Counted from the first letter of the stretch, positions 43,252-53,611 are shown. The stretch is DNA of 64,000 nucleotides from Paenibacillus sp. UNC451MF (GCF_000686845.1 NZ_JMLS01000005.1:163672-227671), one strand, 5' to 3'. Notes: generated by a model not told the origin, from the letters alone. A program made the numbers and translations.

Positions 43252-44187
43252 CTAGTCTTTGAAAATAAGATCGATCTTCTCAATCTCCTCTTGCGTCAGC
43301 TGTACTTCTAATGCTTTCAAATTATTGATGACCTGCTCCGGACGCTTGGCTCCTGGAATGAGCACGTCGATGGAAGGTCGGGTTAAATACCATGCGAGTA
43401 CGACATGGGCGACTTCCGCCTGCTTCTCGTTGGCGATTTTGCGGACTTGTTCCACCTTGTCCAGATTGCGGATGTAGGCTTCGCCTTGGAATAGTGGGTT
43501 TCTGGAACGACCGTCTTCAAATGTCGAATCTTTGGTATATCTGCCGCCTAACAGGCCGGAGGCTAGAGGGAAGTAAGGGACGAAGGAAATTTGATGCTCT
43601 GCGGTGTACGGCAGAATAGCTTCCTCTACACCCCGTCGGAACAGATTGTATTCGGATTGAAGTACATCGACTTGTCCGCCTGCGTTAGCTTCGGTAAGCT
43701 GTTCGATGGAAAAGTTCGAAACGCCGATAGCGCGGATTTTACCTTCGGCCTTGAGCTGCTGTAATGCCCTGACAGCTTCATCCTTCGGTGTCGTTTTATC
43801 CGGGAAATGAATATAAAATAAATCGATATAATCGGTCTGCAAACGCTGTAAACTAGCATTTACCGACTCTATTAAAAATGCAGGAGAATTATCGATCTCA
43901 ATCTTGCCGTCGACAAACTTATGTGCGGCTTTCGTTGCAATAACGGTTTCCTGGCGCTTTCCGGTTTCTTTCAATACCTCGCCTATCAACTGCTCGGATC
44001 GTTCCGGGCCATAAATAAATGCCGTGTCAATGAAATTTATGCCATGTGCTAAAGCCGTTCGGACCACTTCTTTGCCGGTTTCGTCATTCAAATGAGGGAA
44101 CAGATTATGCCCACCAACAGCGTTGGCTCCAAGCCCAATACGGTTTACATATAAATCCGTTTTGCCGATACGTGTTTGCTCACCCAT
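43252..44187 (-). CDS. Aldo/keto reductase
   Basis: The product has 311 residues. ATG 44187 on the minus strand is preferred over 44214 because AAAGGAGATG lies about eight bases upstream of it. The fold is the AKR (beta/alpha)8 barrel, with catalytic residues visible as Asp and Tyr in [15 protein letters not shown], Lys in VIATKAAHK and His in DLFYIHFPD. The NADPH-binding C-terminal part reads [17 protein letters not shown]. It reduces aldehydes or ketones; the substrate is unknown. It stands alone, converging with the importer operon. Confidence 0.92.
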   Translation of the reverse strand: MGEQTRIGKTDLYVNRIGLGANAVGGHNLFPHLNDETGKEVVRTALAHGINFIDTAFIYGPERSEQLIGEVLKETGKRQETVIATKAAHKFVDGKIEIDNSPAFLIESVNASLQRLQTDYIDLFYIHFPDKTTPKDEAVRALQQLKAEGKIRAIGVSNFSIEQLTEANAGGQVDVLQSEYNLFRRGVEEAILPYTAEHQISFVPYFPLASGLLGGRYTKDSTFEDGRSRNPLFQGEAYIRNLDKVEQVRKIANEKQAEVAHVVLAWYLTRPSIDVLIPGAKRPEQVINNLKALEVQLTQEEIEKIDLIFKD

Positions 44188-44258
44188 ACAATAAGTCATC
44201 TCCTTTATTGGCATACTTAAATTATATAACTATTTAAGCCTATAGGAAAATGCGAATT

Positions 44259-45053
44259 TTAAGCTTGTTTTGTATAGGCTTCAGGTGTTTTACCAACTGT
44301 AGCTTTGAAGTCCTTGATAAAATGGGACTGATCGTAGTATCCGAGCTTCAGAGATAGCTCCAGCAGATCCAGTTGATGGCCTCTATCCATAGCCTCCGCT
44401 GCGTTTTGGAGCCTATACAGCTTGATAACGGTTTTGGGGCTAAGACCAACGTATTGCTCGAACAATCGCTGCAGCTTTCTTTTGTTTATGGAGAAGCATT
44501 CCGATACTTGGTCCACCTTGGTGATCTCACGGTCCTCTGCAATCCGGTCGATGATTTGATTAATCAGGACGATATTATCATCCTGTTCGGGCAGCTTCGG
44601 GCGAATCAGGCTTTCGGCAAGCTCAACCATCCTCGTTTCTTCGGTTTGGGATAAGATCAGCTCTTCTGCCGCCTCAGCCTCAATCCCCAATAGGTCATGA
44701 ATTTCCATAGGACGCTGGAGCAGCTCGGAAACCGGTTGTTGAAGGAATGGATAAAAACCGCCGGGCTTGAATTTGGCGCCTACCACGCATCCCTTTTCTT
44801 GCAGGAGAATAGAGTAAGTTTGTTTCGCGGCTCCGTAGACGGCTGATTTGCCAGGCTCGAAGATAAGATTGACGCAAGGATTTGGAACTATACTCTGCAA
44901 ATACGGCTCTTGTCCTCTTAAATCCCAGCTGACGATCCAGAAGTGCTTGATGAAGAAGCCGATATCTTCAGAAGGGGTGTATCGATTGAGATGATATTTG
45001 GCTTGATCTAAATTCAGAATGCCCATACTGGGCTTAGTACTGTGTTGAGTCAT
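44259..45053 (-). CDS. AraC-family regulator with DUF6597 N-terminal domain (pair 2)
   Basis: The product has 264 residues, starting at ATG 45053 on the minus strand behind AGGAGGAG. Residues 10-150 resemble DUF6597 (IKHFWIVSWDLRG, IVPNPCVNLIFEPGKSAVYG, VGAKFKPGGFYPFL). Residues 165-260 form the AraC DNA-binding domain (ECFSINKRKLQRLFEQYVG and LSLKLGYYDQSHFIKDFK). It is divergent from an SRPBCC gene that starts 130 bases away, so the shared gap probably holds its operator. It resembles pair 1 (39327-40676) in domain order but differs in arrangement. Confidence 0.87.
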   Translation of the reverse strand: MTQHSTKPSMGILNLDQAKYHLNRYTPSEDIGFFIKHFWIVSWDLRGQEPYLQSIVPNPCVNLIFEPGKSAVYGAAKQTYSILLQEKGCVVGAKFKPGGFYPFLQQPVSELLQRPMEIHDLLGIEAEAAEELILSQTEETRMVELAESLIRPKLPEQDDNIVLINQIIDRIAEDREITKVDQVSECFSINKRKLQRLFEQYVGLSPKTVIKLYRLQNAAEAMDRGHQLDLLELSLKLGYYDQSHFIKDFKATVGKTPEAYTKQA

Positions 45054-45182
45054 GAATGCTCCTCCTGTTCATGTTAGGCCTGCAGAATGAAGGTATCCCA
45101 TGTCGCGTTTTTACAATACTTGGGTGACGGGACAAGCTATAGTTATATTAAAGCATATTACTTGGAATAAAGGAGTGGGATG

Positions 45183-45632
45183 ATGGAACTGAAATATGAA
45201 TTTTATATTGGTGCTACACCTGAGCAAGTCTGGGATATCCTCGTGACGCCGGAAGGAACACGAAAGATTTTTTTCGGCAGTGAGCTGCAGTCGACTTTTC
45301 AAGTGGGAGAACCTTTCCAATACGTAGGGCCAGGTAATGACGGGGATGAGACCGTACATGTGTACGGCACTATATTGGCGTATGAACCGAACCGTCTGTT
45401 AAGCTGTCTCGAGCACCCAGGTCCGTCCTACTATCCTAATCATGCGGAGTTGGAGTCGAGAATTACAATGACGCTGGAAACGGTTGGAGAATGCACGAAG
45501 CTGACATTAGTCAATGATCAATGGAGCGAGAACCACCCGTCGATCTCGAATACGACCAATAGCTGGTGGATGATCCTGAGCAACATCAAAACGTTGGCTG
45601 AAACAGGAAAAACATTAAATTTAGGCTGGTAG
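45183..45632 (+). CDS. SRPBCC/AHSA1-family protein (pair 2)
   Basis: The product has 149 residues. ATG 45183 is used with AAGGAG eight bases upstream; ATG 45180 is possible. The fold is AHSA1-like SRPBCC: the opening strand LKYEFYIGATPEQVWDIL, then WxxxTP-like LVTPEGTRKIFFGSEL, central strands, and a final helix after TTNSWWMILSNIKTLAE. It is divergent from the DUF6597-AraC gene, so that regulator probably controls it. The ligand or enzyme activity is unknown. Confidence 0.83.
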   Translation: MELKYEFYIGATPEQVWDILVTPEGTRKIFFGSELQSTFQVGEPFQYVGPGNDGDETVHVYGTILAYEPNRLLSCLEHPGPSYYPNHAELESRITMTLETVGECTKLTLVNDQWSENHPSISNTTNSWWMILSNIKTLAETGKTLNLGW

Positions 45633-45653
45633 ACAACCGTTATACTACTTGAG

Positions 45654-45682
45654 AAAAAGACGTCCAAGGGCGTCTTTTTTTA
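45654..45682 (+). terminator. Terminator after the second SRPBCC gene
   Basis: AAAAAGACGTCC / GGGCGTCTTTTT forms a stem with a tiny loop and a T run. Confidence 0.88.
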
Positions 45683-45902
45683 TATTCAATCTGAAAAGTC
45701 GCGTTAAAGCGGTGAAGAAATTAATAAGGGTGAGGATAGGGCAGGAAGTTTTCGTCTAGAGCGTTTTGTCCCCAGCTTTTTCGTGGAAATAGGGGAATTT
45801 CCGGCTTAGGGTACCCATATGCAGTTTTTCACGACAAAACCGGTTTGATATACTTAATAGAAACAAATAGCGAAAACATAACAATCAGGGAGCTGACTAA
45901 AG

Positions 45903-46079
45903 TTGAATCATGAGGAGCTGCTGGGACGACGGAGCGAGATTTTAAAACGTCATATTGGGAATTTGGTCAATAAAAATAATCAGCATGGCTTAAGTGAGCA
46001 AGAAACGATTTTTCTAAAGGATATGGTCAAAGAATTTCATCGGAATAAATACGAATTAAATGCCAGCCGGAAAAAATAA
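45903..46079 (+). CDS. Small unrecognised helical protein
   Basis: The product has 58 residues, starting at TTG 45903 with AGGGAG ten bases upstream and a terminator just after its stop. The sequence is charged and helical (ELLGRRSEILKRHIGNLVNK, a Gln-His-Gly turn, then SEQETIFLKDMVKEFH). It has no signal peptide or membrane helix. The helix-turn-helix-like hairpin shape recalls small sporulation phosphatase or regulator proteins, but no signature such as SQELD is present, so no function is assigned. The ribosome site, the terminator and the codon pattern support a real gene. Confidence 0.6.
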   Translation: MNHEELLGRRSEILKRHIGNLVNKNNQHGLSEQETIFLKDMVKEFHRNKYELNASRKK

Positions 46080-46095
46080 TTCTTTAACTTATAAC

Positions 46096-46134
46096 AGGGA
46101 GTCTGAACGCGTTGAAGCGGACAGGCTCCTTTTG
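46096..46134 (+). terminator. Terminator after the 58-residue gene
   Basis: GGAGTCTG (46098-46105) pairs with CAGGCTCC (46122-46129) around a 16-base loop and is followed by TTTTG. Confidence 0.7.
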
Positions 46135-46387
46135 TTTTGGAAAAATTATGCAGGTTTTATGAGTTCGACAGCATCATGAATAAAAAAAAATATATATTTC
46201 CTCTAGCGTGTAAATGATTGCGCTTCCGAAACCGATATAGGTCTGTAGACTCATTCTTGCATTCTGTGCGCTGGATGATACATCGTTAAATTTTAGCGGT
46301 ATCCTTTTAAAAAATGGAGGCAGGAGACCGAGTTCTTAAGATCAAAAAAAAGCCGAAAACCCACACCACGAGAGAGGATGATGTAAA
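46135..46387. other. Leader region of the chemoreceptor gene
   Basis: No gene was found. It contains the sigma-D-like promoter (46211-46238) and about 150 bases of untranslated leader, with a run of A and an AT-rich tract near 46180. Confidence 0.5.
46211..46238 (+). promoter_or_regulatory. Sigma-D (motility) promoter of the chemoreceptor gene
   Basis: TAAA (46211-46214), 16 bases, then ACCGATAT (46231-46238). The sigma-D consensus of Bacillus is TAAA-N15-GCCGATAT, so this matches at 11 of 12 positions with one extra spacer base. Chemoreceptors are classical sigma-D targets. Confidence 0.75.
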
Positions 46388-48370
46388 TTGAAAGGCAAGC
46401 TCCAGAGGATATTCAGAAGAAATTTTAAAACTAAGCTGATAGCAACGTTCTTGCTGATTTTAATCGTTCCATCATTAATTCTAGGTATTTTAGCCTATAA
46501 TCAAGCGAAGCACGAGATCGAGAAGCAGATCGTGGATAGCGCTAGCGATAATGTTCAGTTGGTCGATTCTATCATCAACAGCTTTATTCAACCGAAAATG
46601 AACGATGCGGATTATTTCTCTAAGCAAACCAACGCGACAATGTACAAAGGAGAAGATAGTCCAGCGATACGGCAAAGCTTTGATACGTATTTGGGGATGC
46701 ATGCTGAAGTATCCAGTTTGAGCCTTGGCACGCAAACCGGTTTGTACGTTCGAATGCCTCAGCAGGAGGTAAAGGCGGATTTTGATCCCCGAACAAGAGA
46801 TTGGTACAAGGATGCCATGGCGAATAAGGGGAAAGCGATTATTACAGAGCCTTATATTTCCGCTGTGACAGGCGAGATTATTGTGACGGTCGCCAAGGCC
46901 ACGGAGGACAGCTCCGGCGTTGTGGCTGTTACCCTGAGCATCGAGCAGATTAAAAAGCTGGCCGGGTCCGTTACCATAGGTAAGGAAGGCCACGTGACGA
47001 TATTGGACAAATCCAAAAAGTACATTGTCCACCCGTCCATGAAATCGGGAGAACCGGCGAAAGATTCCGCATACGATCGTTTGTATCAAGAGAATTCGGG
47101 ACAATTCGAGGCCGAACTTGAGGATAAGGACAAGAAACTGTATTATACGACCAATGAGCTCGTAGGATGGAAGATCGTCGGGGTGATGGACTCGTCGGAA
47201 GTGCTTCAATCCGCTAGTCCGATATATAATATTACCCTTTGGACGATCATTGTTTGCTTGCTAATTGGGGGATGCTCGATATATTTCATCCTGAGAGCGA
47301 TCATCAAGCCGATTCAAGATTTAAAAGGGCATGCGGCAAGAGTTAGTGACGGGATACTAACGGAGACAATTCATATTCAATCTAATGATGAGATCGGTGA
47401 TCTCGGTCGTGCCTTTATTGAGATGCAGGCGCATCTTCGTTCATTAATTCAAGATGTAGAGGCTCGATCGGAATTGGTTGCCGCTTCCTCGGAGCAGCTT
47501 ACTGCAAGTGCTCAGCAGACCAGTGCAGTAACGGAGCAAGTGACCTCGGCCGTGCAGGAAGTCGCCAGCAGTGCCGAGAAGCAGATGGACAGTGTTGATC
47601 ATAATGCGCAGGCCTTGCAAGAAATTGCTACTGGGGTTGGTCGAATCGTAGACAGTGTTACCGTATTGTCCGATCTCTCTAAGCATACGACCATGCAGGC
47701 CGAGGAAGGTGAAGAGTCTGTTACGCAAGTCGTGGAGCAAATGTATTCGATCCACGAATCTGTGCAGAAGTCAGATCGAATGATCCGATCGCTCTATGAC
47801 CGCTCAAAAGAAATTAACACAATCTCCGATGTGATCAGCGGTATCGCCAGGCAAACGAATCTGCTTGCCTTAAATGCTGCTATCGAAGCGGCTCGTGCAG
47901 GTGAACATGGTAAAGGCTTTGCAGTAGTAGCCAATGAGGTACGCAAATTAGCGGAGCAATCCCAAGATTCGGCTGCCCGGATATCGGATTTGATTGAGGA
48001 AATTCAACGGGAGACGAAGGAATCAGTCGAGACGACGGAAAAAGCAGCGCGGGATGTTGAGGGCGGATTAAAAGTGTCCAACGAGGCTATCTACAAATTT
48101 GAACAAATATTGAGCAGTATGAGAAAAACAGCGCCTCACATTGATGAAGTATCTGCCATAACGGAGCAGATTTCTGCCGGCGTTCAAGAGGTAACGGCTG
48201 TTGCGAATGAGCTTGCCCTTATAGCCAGAGGGAATGCGGCGACCTCAGAGGAAGTAGCGGCGTCTGCTGAAGAGCAGCTGGCGTCTATGGAAGAAATTTC
48301 GGCCTCGGCACAAAATCTGGCGTCTTTGTCGGAGGAGCTGAAGGCACTGATTCAAAAGTTCACTTACTAA
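46388..48370 (+). CDS. Methyl-accepting chemotaxis protein with dCache sensor
   Basis: The product has 660 residues, starting at TTG 46388 behind AGAGGATG. It has a first membrane helix (about 17-37), an extracellular double-Cache domain (about 40-280) with [12 protein letters not shown] and EPYISAVTG, a second membrane helix (about 283-305), a HAMP domain, and a long methyl-accepting helical tail (about 350-660). The signalling tip carries [20 protein letters not shown] and [18 protein letters not shown]. The DxRxRxWY pattern resembles amino-acid-binding dCache domains, but the following PYxD position is Ser, so the ligand is uncertain. It should signal to CheA through CheW. It stands alone under a sigma-D promoter. 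Confidence 0.93.
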   Translation: MKGKLQRIFRRNFKTKLIATFLLILIVPSLILGILAYNQAKHEIEKQIVDSASDNVQLVDSIINSFIQPKMNDADYFSKQTNATMYKGEDSPAIRQSFDTYLGMHAEVSSLSLGTQTGLYVRMPQQEVKADFDPRTRDWYKDAMANKGKAIITEPYISAVTGEIIVTVAKATEDSSGVVAVTLSIEQIKKLAGSVTIGKEGHVTILDKSKKYIVHPSMKSGEPAKDSAYDRLYQENSGQFEAELEDKDKKLYYTTNELVGWKIVGVMDSSEVLQSASPIYNITLWTIIVCLLIGGCSIYFILRAIIKPIQDLKGHAARVSDGILTETIHIQSNDEIGDLGRAFIEMQAHLRSLIQDVEARSELVAASSEQLTASAQQTSAVTEQVTSAVQEVASSAEKQMDSVDHNAQALQEIATGVGRIVDSVTVLSDLSKHTTMQAEEGEESVTQVVEQMYSIHESVQKSDRMIRSLYDRSKEINTISDVISGIARQTNLLALNAAIEAARAGEHGKGFAVVANEVRKLAEQSQDSAARISDLIEEIQRETKESVETTEKAARDVEGGLKVSNEAIYKFEQILSSMRKTAPHIDEVSAITEQISAGVQEVTAVANELALIARGNAATSEEVAASAEEQLASMEEISASAQNLASLSEELKALIQKFTY

Positions 48371-48386
48371 TCAAGATGGAATATGG

Positions 48387-48414
48387 AAAGGGCAGCGCAG
48401 CAGCTGTCCTTTTT
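48387..48414 (+). terminator. Terminator after the chemoreceptor gene
   Basis: AAAGGGCAGC / GCTGTCCTTT pairs with one G-T pair around a 6-base loop and runs into T. Confidence 0.8.
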
Positions 48415-48643
48415 GGGCTTTCTACAGCATCCTACTGCAAAAAGGTTGGCTTCTGATTATAGACTGAACCACAATGAGCCCGGTACATTGGAATAAGAAA
48501 TACGGATACTGATAAGCTTTTTCGCTGACTGTGATTAAATCTCGTAAACGCTCACATTTTGAATCAGCTGCGACATGATTTGATATATAATCAAGACAAG
48601 GAATTGCTCGGAGATGATAGATATTGCGGCGCGGGGGGACCTT

Positions 48644-50941
48644 ATGAAAAACCACCGAATCAATTATTTCAAGAAGCTGTTTCTTTTTTGTATTTGCATA
48701 GGGGTCCTGCCGGTCATTGCGCTGGGATACTTTTCTTATGCGAAATCTTCGGAACTGCTGCTCGATAAGGCCAAACGAAATAACACGGAAATGGTGGAAC
48801 AAACCCGGCTCCGCTTTGAACAAAAGCTGAAATTAATCGATAATACCCAGACTCAGTTTATTAGCTCTGCTGCGGTCAATTCAGCTATGGATAAGAAGCT
48901 GGACAAAGATAACTACGTCTTGTACGAAGAATTGATTCAATCGTTATACCGGCTGCAAACGTATGAGTTCGGTTTATCCGAGGTGTATTTGGCGAACCTG
49001 GGACAGGACTGGATTCTGGATGGAAGCGGAAAAAAGGCAGCGGAGCAGCACAAGCTGTCCACCGTTATTCAAGAATATGCCGGTGTTCAGAAAGCTTCTT
49101 TTTGGACAATGTACAAATCGCCTTTGGTTCAAACCGGAAGTCCGATTGAATGGAACATGATGCTCGTCAAAAAAATTCCGATCCACTCGATAACCCCTCT
49201 CGGCTTATTAATCGCCTCATTGCCAACAGCAGAACTGAATAAAATGCTGCCTCAACGGAGTGAGCCGGGGGATTTTTATGTGCTGGACGATCAATATCGG
49301 GTAATCGCTTCGGGGGATCGAAATCAAATAGGGGTGAACTTATCCGGTACTCCCTTCGTGGTACGGATTGACCAGGATCAGCTTGATGGCGACCAGTTCC
49401 AGATGGAAATCGATAACGAGCCCTACGGAATTACATACAGCAAATCCAACTATAACGGTTGGATGTATGTCACGAAGGTCCATATTGAGGATATAACCAA
49501 GGAATCGAGGGCGATCGGTTGGGTCACAGCCGCTATGTGCCTAGGCCTTCTTGCATTGATTATGCTCCTGTCATTTCAAGGCTCTCGCAAGCTGTACCGC
49601 CCTATTCGCAAGCTGTACGATATTGTCTTGAGATCTCCAGAGATGGCGAGCTTATCACCGCAGAGCGATGAATTATATTGGATCGAGAAAAAATTGCACG
49701 TCCTGCTAGGAGATCAGGAACGTATGAGCGGACAGCTCCGGGAATTTTTCATGCATAAATTACTTCAGGGAGCTGTCGGCATGAACGAAATGAGGGAACG
49801 GATCCGTTCACGGGAGCTGGCTTCCTTGCAGTGGATGCGGGTCGTTTGTGTCCGAATCGATACCCTTGAAGGCAGTAAATACACGGAGATGGACAGGGAT
49901 TTGCTTCTGTTTGCCATCAATAACATGGTCGGTGAGCTCATTCCTGAGCCAACGCGTTTGCCGCCTGTCGTCATCCATGAGTTTCAGGTCACTGTTGCAG
50001 GAGGCGATACGGAGCAGCCGGAAGTAACGAAAGAGCGCACCTATGAACTCGCTAAGAGGATCCAGGAAGCGGTAAGGCAATATTTGAAGCTTCCGATAAG
50101 CATCGGTATCAGCCGTGCTTTTACGGACCCGCTGAATGCCCCTCGCGCCTTGGTGGAGGCCAAAGAAGCGCTAGCGTACGGCATGCGCCTTGGGGATGAG
50201 TCGATTCTTTTTATTGAAGATATGTACCATCAATTCATGGCGGACCCTATTACTTTTCCGCAGCAAATCGTGAGTGAAATGCTGGATCACATCAAGCTGA
50301 TGGATGAAGGGAAATCAGTTCAACTGCTCGATGAGTTCATGAGAGTCATCACCGGCAGGCAGATCAGCCAGCAGGAATTCCAGCTATATTTACTGCGGCT
50401 TTTGACTGAGCTTATGCGGCTGTATCAGGAGCTGGGAGGGCATATGCACGATATCGTTAAGAACGATAACTCCTTAGTGAATGAGCTGATGATGCTGAAA
50501 TCGACGCCTCAAATGGTCAATTGGCTGCACTCGTCCGTTATTAAGCCGATGATTAGCTTTATAGAGAAGCGCAGCGATGTGCTCTATGCCAAAATATCCG
50601 ATCAAGTCCTGGATATCATTCACCATGAATACGACAAGCCTTTGACACTAGAGCTGTGCGGGGCCCGATTGAATTATCATCCGGAGTATGTAGGCCGTGT
50701 GTTCCGTAAAGAGACGGGCTTTGCCTTCGGCGACTATGTATCCAGATACCGGTTGCATATTGCCAAAAGCTTACTGACCGGCACGACGATGACGATAACG
50801 GAAATTTCCGAGAAGCTCATGTACAACAAGCCACAAAATTTTATCCGGTATTTTCGCAAAATGGAAGGAATGACACCGGGGCAATATCGTGAGTCCTTTC
50901 ACGGGAAGAAACCGGAATCCTTCGTTCCGACCGGGTTATAG
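48644..50941 (+). CDS. Membrane-anchored AraC-family regulator (YesN-type)
   Basis: The product has 765 residues. ATG 48644 is chosen because GGGGGGAC lies just before it; ATG 48614 is possible. The protein has an N-terminal membrane helix (about 9-29), a large extracellular Cache-like sensor (about 30-295), a second membrane helix (about 298-318), a cytoplasmic linker, and an AraC DNA-binding domain (about 660-755) with CGARLNYHPEYVGRVFRKETG and EISEKLMYNKPQNFIRYF. This one-protein sensor-regulator design is common in Paenibacillaceae next to sugar-use genes. The alpha-mannosidase gene starts 90 bases downstream, so it probably controls glycan breakdown in response to an external oligosaccharide or a binding protein. 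Confidence 0.88.
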   Translation: MKNHRINYFKKLFLFCICIGVLPVIALGYFSYAKSSELLLDKAKRNNTEMVEQTRLRFEQKLKLIDNTQTQFISSAAVNSAMDKKLDKDNYVLYEELIQSLYRLQTYEFGLSEVYLANLGQDWILDGSGKKAAEQHKLSTVIQEYAGVQKASFWTMYKSPLVQTGSPIEWNMMLVKKIPIHSITPLGLLIASLPTAELNKMLPQRSEPGDFYVLDDQYRVIASGDRNQIGVNLSGTPFVVRIDQDQLDGDQFQMEIDNEPYGITYSKSNYNGWMYVTKVHIEDITKESRAIGWVTAAMCLGLLALIMLLSFQGSRKLYRPIRKLYDIVLRSPEMASLSPQSDELYWIEKKLHVLLGDQERMSGQLREFFMHKLLQGAVGMNEMRERIRSRELASLQWMRVVCVRIDTLEGSKYTEMDRDLLLFAINNMVGELIPEPTRLPPVVIHEFQVTVAGGDTEQPEVTKERTYELAKRIQEAVRQYLKLPISIGISRAFTDPLNAPRALVEAKEALAYGMRLGDESILFIEDMYHQFMADPITFPQQIVSEMLDHIKLMDEGKSVQLLDEFMRVITGRQISQQEFQLYLLRLLTELMRLYQELGGHMHDIVKNDNSLVNELMMLKSTPQMVNWLHSSVIKPMISFIEKRSDVLYAKISDQVLDIIHHEYDKPLTLELCGARLNYHPEYVGRVFRKETGFAFGDYVSRYRLHIAKSLLTGTTMTITEISEKLMYNKPQNFIRYFRKMEGMTPGQYRESFHGKKPESFVPTGL

Positions 50942-51031
50942 CCCAATCATGTACTTATTTTGCCGACGAAGACTATCGCTTGTAGATCGGCATTATCAAT
51001 ATAGGAAGATGGCCATTAAAGGAGCGATTGG

Positions 51032-53611
51032 ATGAAAACGATCGAGCAGCACCAGCACCTGTCTTCAAATGAGAGTGGTGAGACATACGTGCCTGCCGTG
51101 CACATGATTGGAAATGCCCATTTGGACCCGGTCTGGCTGTGGCAGTGGCAGGAGGGCTATGCGGAAATAAAGGCGACCTTTCGTTCCGCTCTGGACCGGA
51201 TGAATGAGTTTCCGGAGTTTGTGTTCACCTGCGCGGGGGCGGCTTACTATCAGTGGATTGAAGAAAATGACCCAGCCATGTTCGCAGAAATGACTGCACG
51301 GATTGCCGAAGGGCGATGGGTCATAGTAGGAGGCTGGTGGATCCAGCCGGATTGCAACCTGCCCTCGGGGGAATCATTCGCTCGCCATTCATTGTACGGG
51401 CAGCGCTATTTTCTAGAGAAGTTCGGATTAACCGCCAAGGTTGGGTATAACGTCGATTCCTTCGGGCATCACGCGATGCTGCCGCAAATTTTGAAGCTGA
51501 GCGGGATGGATTATTACGTCTATATGCGTCCAGAAGAGCATGAGAAGAGTATGACTGGCAATTTGTTTTGGTGGGAGAGCCAAGACGGCAGCAGGGTCAT
51601 GACATACCGCATCCCCCGCGGCTACAACACGCACGAATTCCGGACATCGGAGCCCAAGATTTATGATGTGATGGAGATTGCCAAGGAGCAGTGTGTCGAT
51701 CAAATGTGTTTTTACGGGGTGGGCAACCACGGCGGCGGGCCGACCATTGCCAACTTGCATGAAATTCGTGTGGTCAGCGAGAAGATCGGACAGGAGGAAG
51801 TCATTCTTAGCTCCCCCAATGTGTACTTTGAGCGGATGAAGAAGCTGAAACCACCTATTCCCATCCTCGTCGATGAGCTTCAGCACCATGCCAGCGGCTG
51901 CTACTCGACCCATTCGGAGACGAAGGCGAGCAATCGTAGAGCCGAACATAGACTGTTGACGGCTGAGAAGATATCGACAGTAGCCTATCGGCTGCTCGGA
52001 CATACATACGATCCTGTGTCATTCCGCAAGGCTTGGGAATGCGTTATGTTCAACCAGTTCCATGATATTATGGGCGGCTGCAGCATCAAGGAAGCGTTCG
52101 GCGATGCGAGGGAATCGTATGGATATGCGCTTCAAGTCGGAGCGGTTGCACTTAATGCAGCGGTACAAAAAATTTCATGGGCCATCGATACGTCGCGTCC
52201 TGGCATTACTTATTTGGACAAAAATCAGGATCGGACGCTCTGGGAACAAAATGATCAAGGGATTCCGGTGGTCGTGTTCAATCCGCTGTCATGGGATGTG
52301 ACGGCACCGGTTGTCGTGACACAGCACATGAAAGGGATAACGGATGAATCCGGTCGTCCTGTCGACCTTCAGCATGTCCGTGCATCACGGACCAACGGCA
52401 ATGATAAGTACGATACGCTGTTTATGGGCGCTATTCCTGCTATGGGCTACAGGGTCTATTGGATATTTCGCAATAAGGAATTTGCTGCAGGTTCTCATAG
52501 TGTAGCGGCTTCATCGGGGATAGCGGTCTCAACCGGCAGCTTATCGGCTGCGGCTAATTCCTTGGAGAACGAATACGTTCGATTGGAGATTGAGCCGCAT
52601 ACCGGTTATATCAAAAGCTTGTTTGACAAGCGGGAGGGCGTAGAGTTAATCGATGGCCGGGGTGCGGTTCCTATCGTCGTAGACGAGCATGACAGCGACA
52701 CATGGGGACATGGAATTTTCCAATACCGCAATGAATTGGGCCGCTTTACAGATGCGCAGGTCAAGCTGATCGAAGACGGACCTATACGGGCTATGCTCAG
52801 AATAACGAGTTGTTACGGGCATTCTGCGATGCGTCAGGACTTTACGCTGTATAGGAACAGTGCGGATGTCAAAGTCAGAGTGAAGCTGGATTGGCACGAA
52901 AAGCACAAAATGCTGAAGCTGTCGTTTCCGGTGAAGGTCGATGAGCCACAAGCGACGTACGAAATTCCATACGGCTTTTTGCAGCGTCCGGTAAACGGGG
53001 AAGAGGAGCCAGGGCAGCAATGGGTGGATGTGACCGGAACTGCAACTTACCATAGTGCCACGGAGGGGGAGGTAACTGGAAAATGCACCTGCGGATTAGC
53101 CCTCTTGAACGACAGTAAATACAGCTTCGATGTCAAGGAGAACGATCTGCGTATGACTCTCGTACGCGGAGCTATATTCGCCGATCATTATGGTGAGCGG
53201 GACGATTTGTGTGAGTATATGGATCAAGGGGAGCAGCAATTCGCCTACACTTTAGTTCCGCATGCCGGTAGGTGGCAGGAAGCGGGGGTAGCCCGCAAGG
53301 CGTTCGAGCTGAACGTGCCTCCAGTTCATATAGTAGAGACTTATCATAAGGGAAGTCTGCCGCAAAGCAGCTGCGGAATCAGCTTGTCGTCCGATCAAAT
53401 TATAGCTACAGTGTTCAAGAGAGCGGAGGACGGAGACGGTTACCTTCTTCGGTGCTACGAGACGAGCGGCAATGAAGCGGAGACAACAATAGAGCTTCCT
53501 ATGCTTGGACGCACATGGACGGCTCATTTCGGTCCGTGTGAGATTAAGACCTTCAAGCTTCCTGATCTTGCGGACCTTCCAATACAAGAGACGAACCTGC
53601 TGGAATTATAA
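51032..53611 (+). CDS. Alpha-mannosidase, glycoside hydrolase family 38
   Basis: The product has 859 residues, starting at ATG 51032 with AAAGGAGCG upstream. It has the GH38 catalytic N-domain (about 25-290) with zinc ligands in NAHLDPVWLW (His30/Asp32) and the nucleophile Asp in YNVDSFGHH (near residue 141). The middle three-helix domain (about 300-385) contains HHASGCYSTHSETK and NQFHDIMGG, and the C-terminal beta domains (about 400-850) include ENEYVRLEIEPHTGYIKSL. It has no signal peptide, so it acts inside the cell on imported mannosides. The YesN-type regulator upstream and the GntP-type permease downstream suggest one carbohydrate-use locus. Confidence 0.93.
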   Translation: MKTIEQHQHLSSNESGETYVPAVHMIGNAHLDPVWLWQWQEGYAEIKATFRSALDRMNEFPEFVFTCAGAAYYQWIEENDPAMFAEMTARIAEGRWVIVGGWWIQPDCNLPSGESFARHSLYGQRYFLEKFGLTAKVGYNVDSFGHHAMLPQILKLSGMDYYVYMRPEEHEKSMTGNLFWWESQDGSRVMTYRIPRGYNTHEFRTSEPKIYDVMEIAKEQCVDQMCFYGVGNHGGGPTIANLHEIRVVSEKIGQEEVILSSPNVYFERMKKLKPPIPILVDELQHHASGCYSTHSETKASNRRAEHRLLTAEKISTVAYRLLGHTYDPVSFRKAWECVMFNQFHDIMGGCSIKEAFGDARESYGYALQVGAVALNAAVQKISWAIDTSRPGITYLDKNQDRTLWEQNDQGIPVVVFNPLSWDVTAPVVVTQHMKGITDESGRPVDLQHVRASRTNGNDKYDTLFMGAIPAMGYRVYWIFRNKEFAAGSHSVAASSGIAVSTGSLSAAANSLENEYVRLEIEPHTGYIKSLFDKREGVELIDGRGAVPIVVDEHDSDTWGHGIFQYRNELGRFTDAQVKLIEDGPIRAMLRITSCYGHSAMRQDFTLYRNSADVKVRVKLDWHEKHKMLKLSFPVKVDEPQATYEIPYGFLQRPVNGEEEPGQQWVDVTGTATYHSATEGEVTGKCTCGLALLNDSKYSFDVKENDLRMTLVRGAIFADHYGERDDLCEYMDQGEQQFAYTLVPHAGRWQEAGVARKAFELNVPPVHIVETYHKGSLPQSSCGISLSSDQIIATVFKRAEDGDGYLLRCYETSGNEAETTIELPMLGRTWTAHFGPCEIKTFKLPDLADLPIQETNLLEL

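Noticed and set aside
45785-45802. Perfect inverted repeat GGAAAT-AGGGGA-ATTTCC
   Set aside because: It is short and has no T tract or nearby promoter, so no function could be supported; it may be chance.
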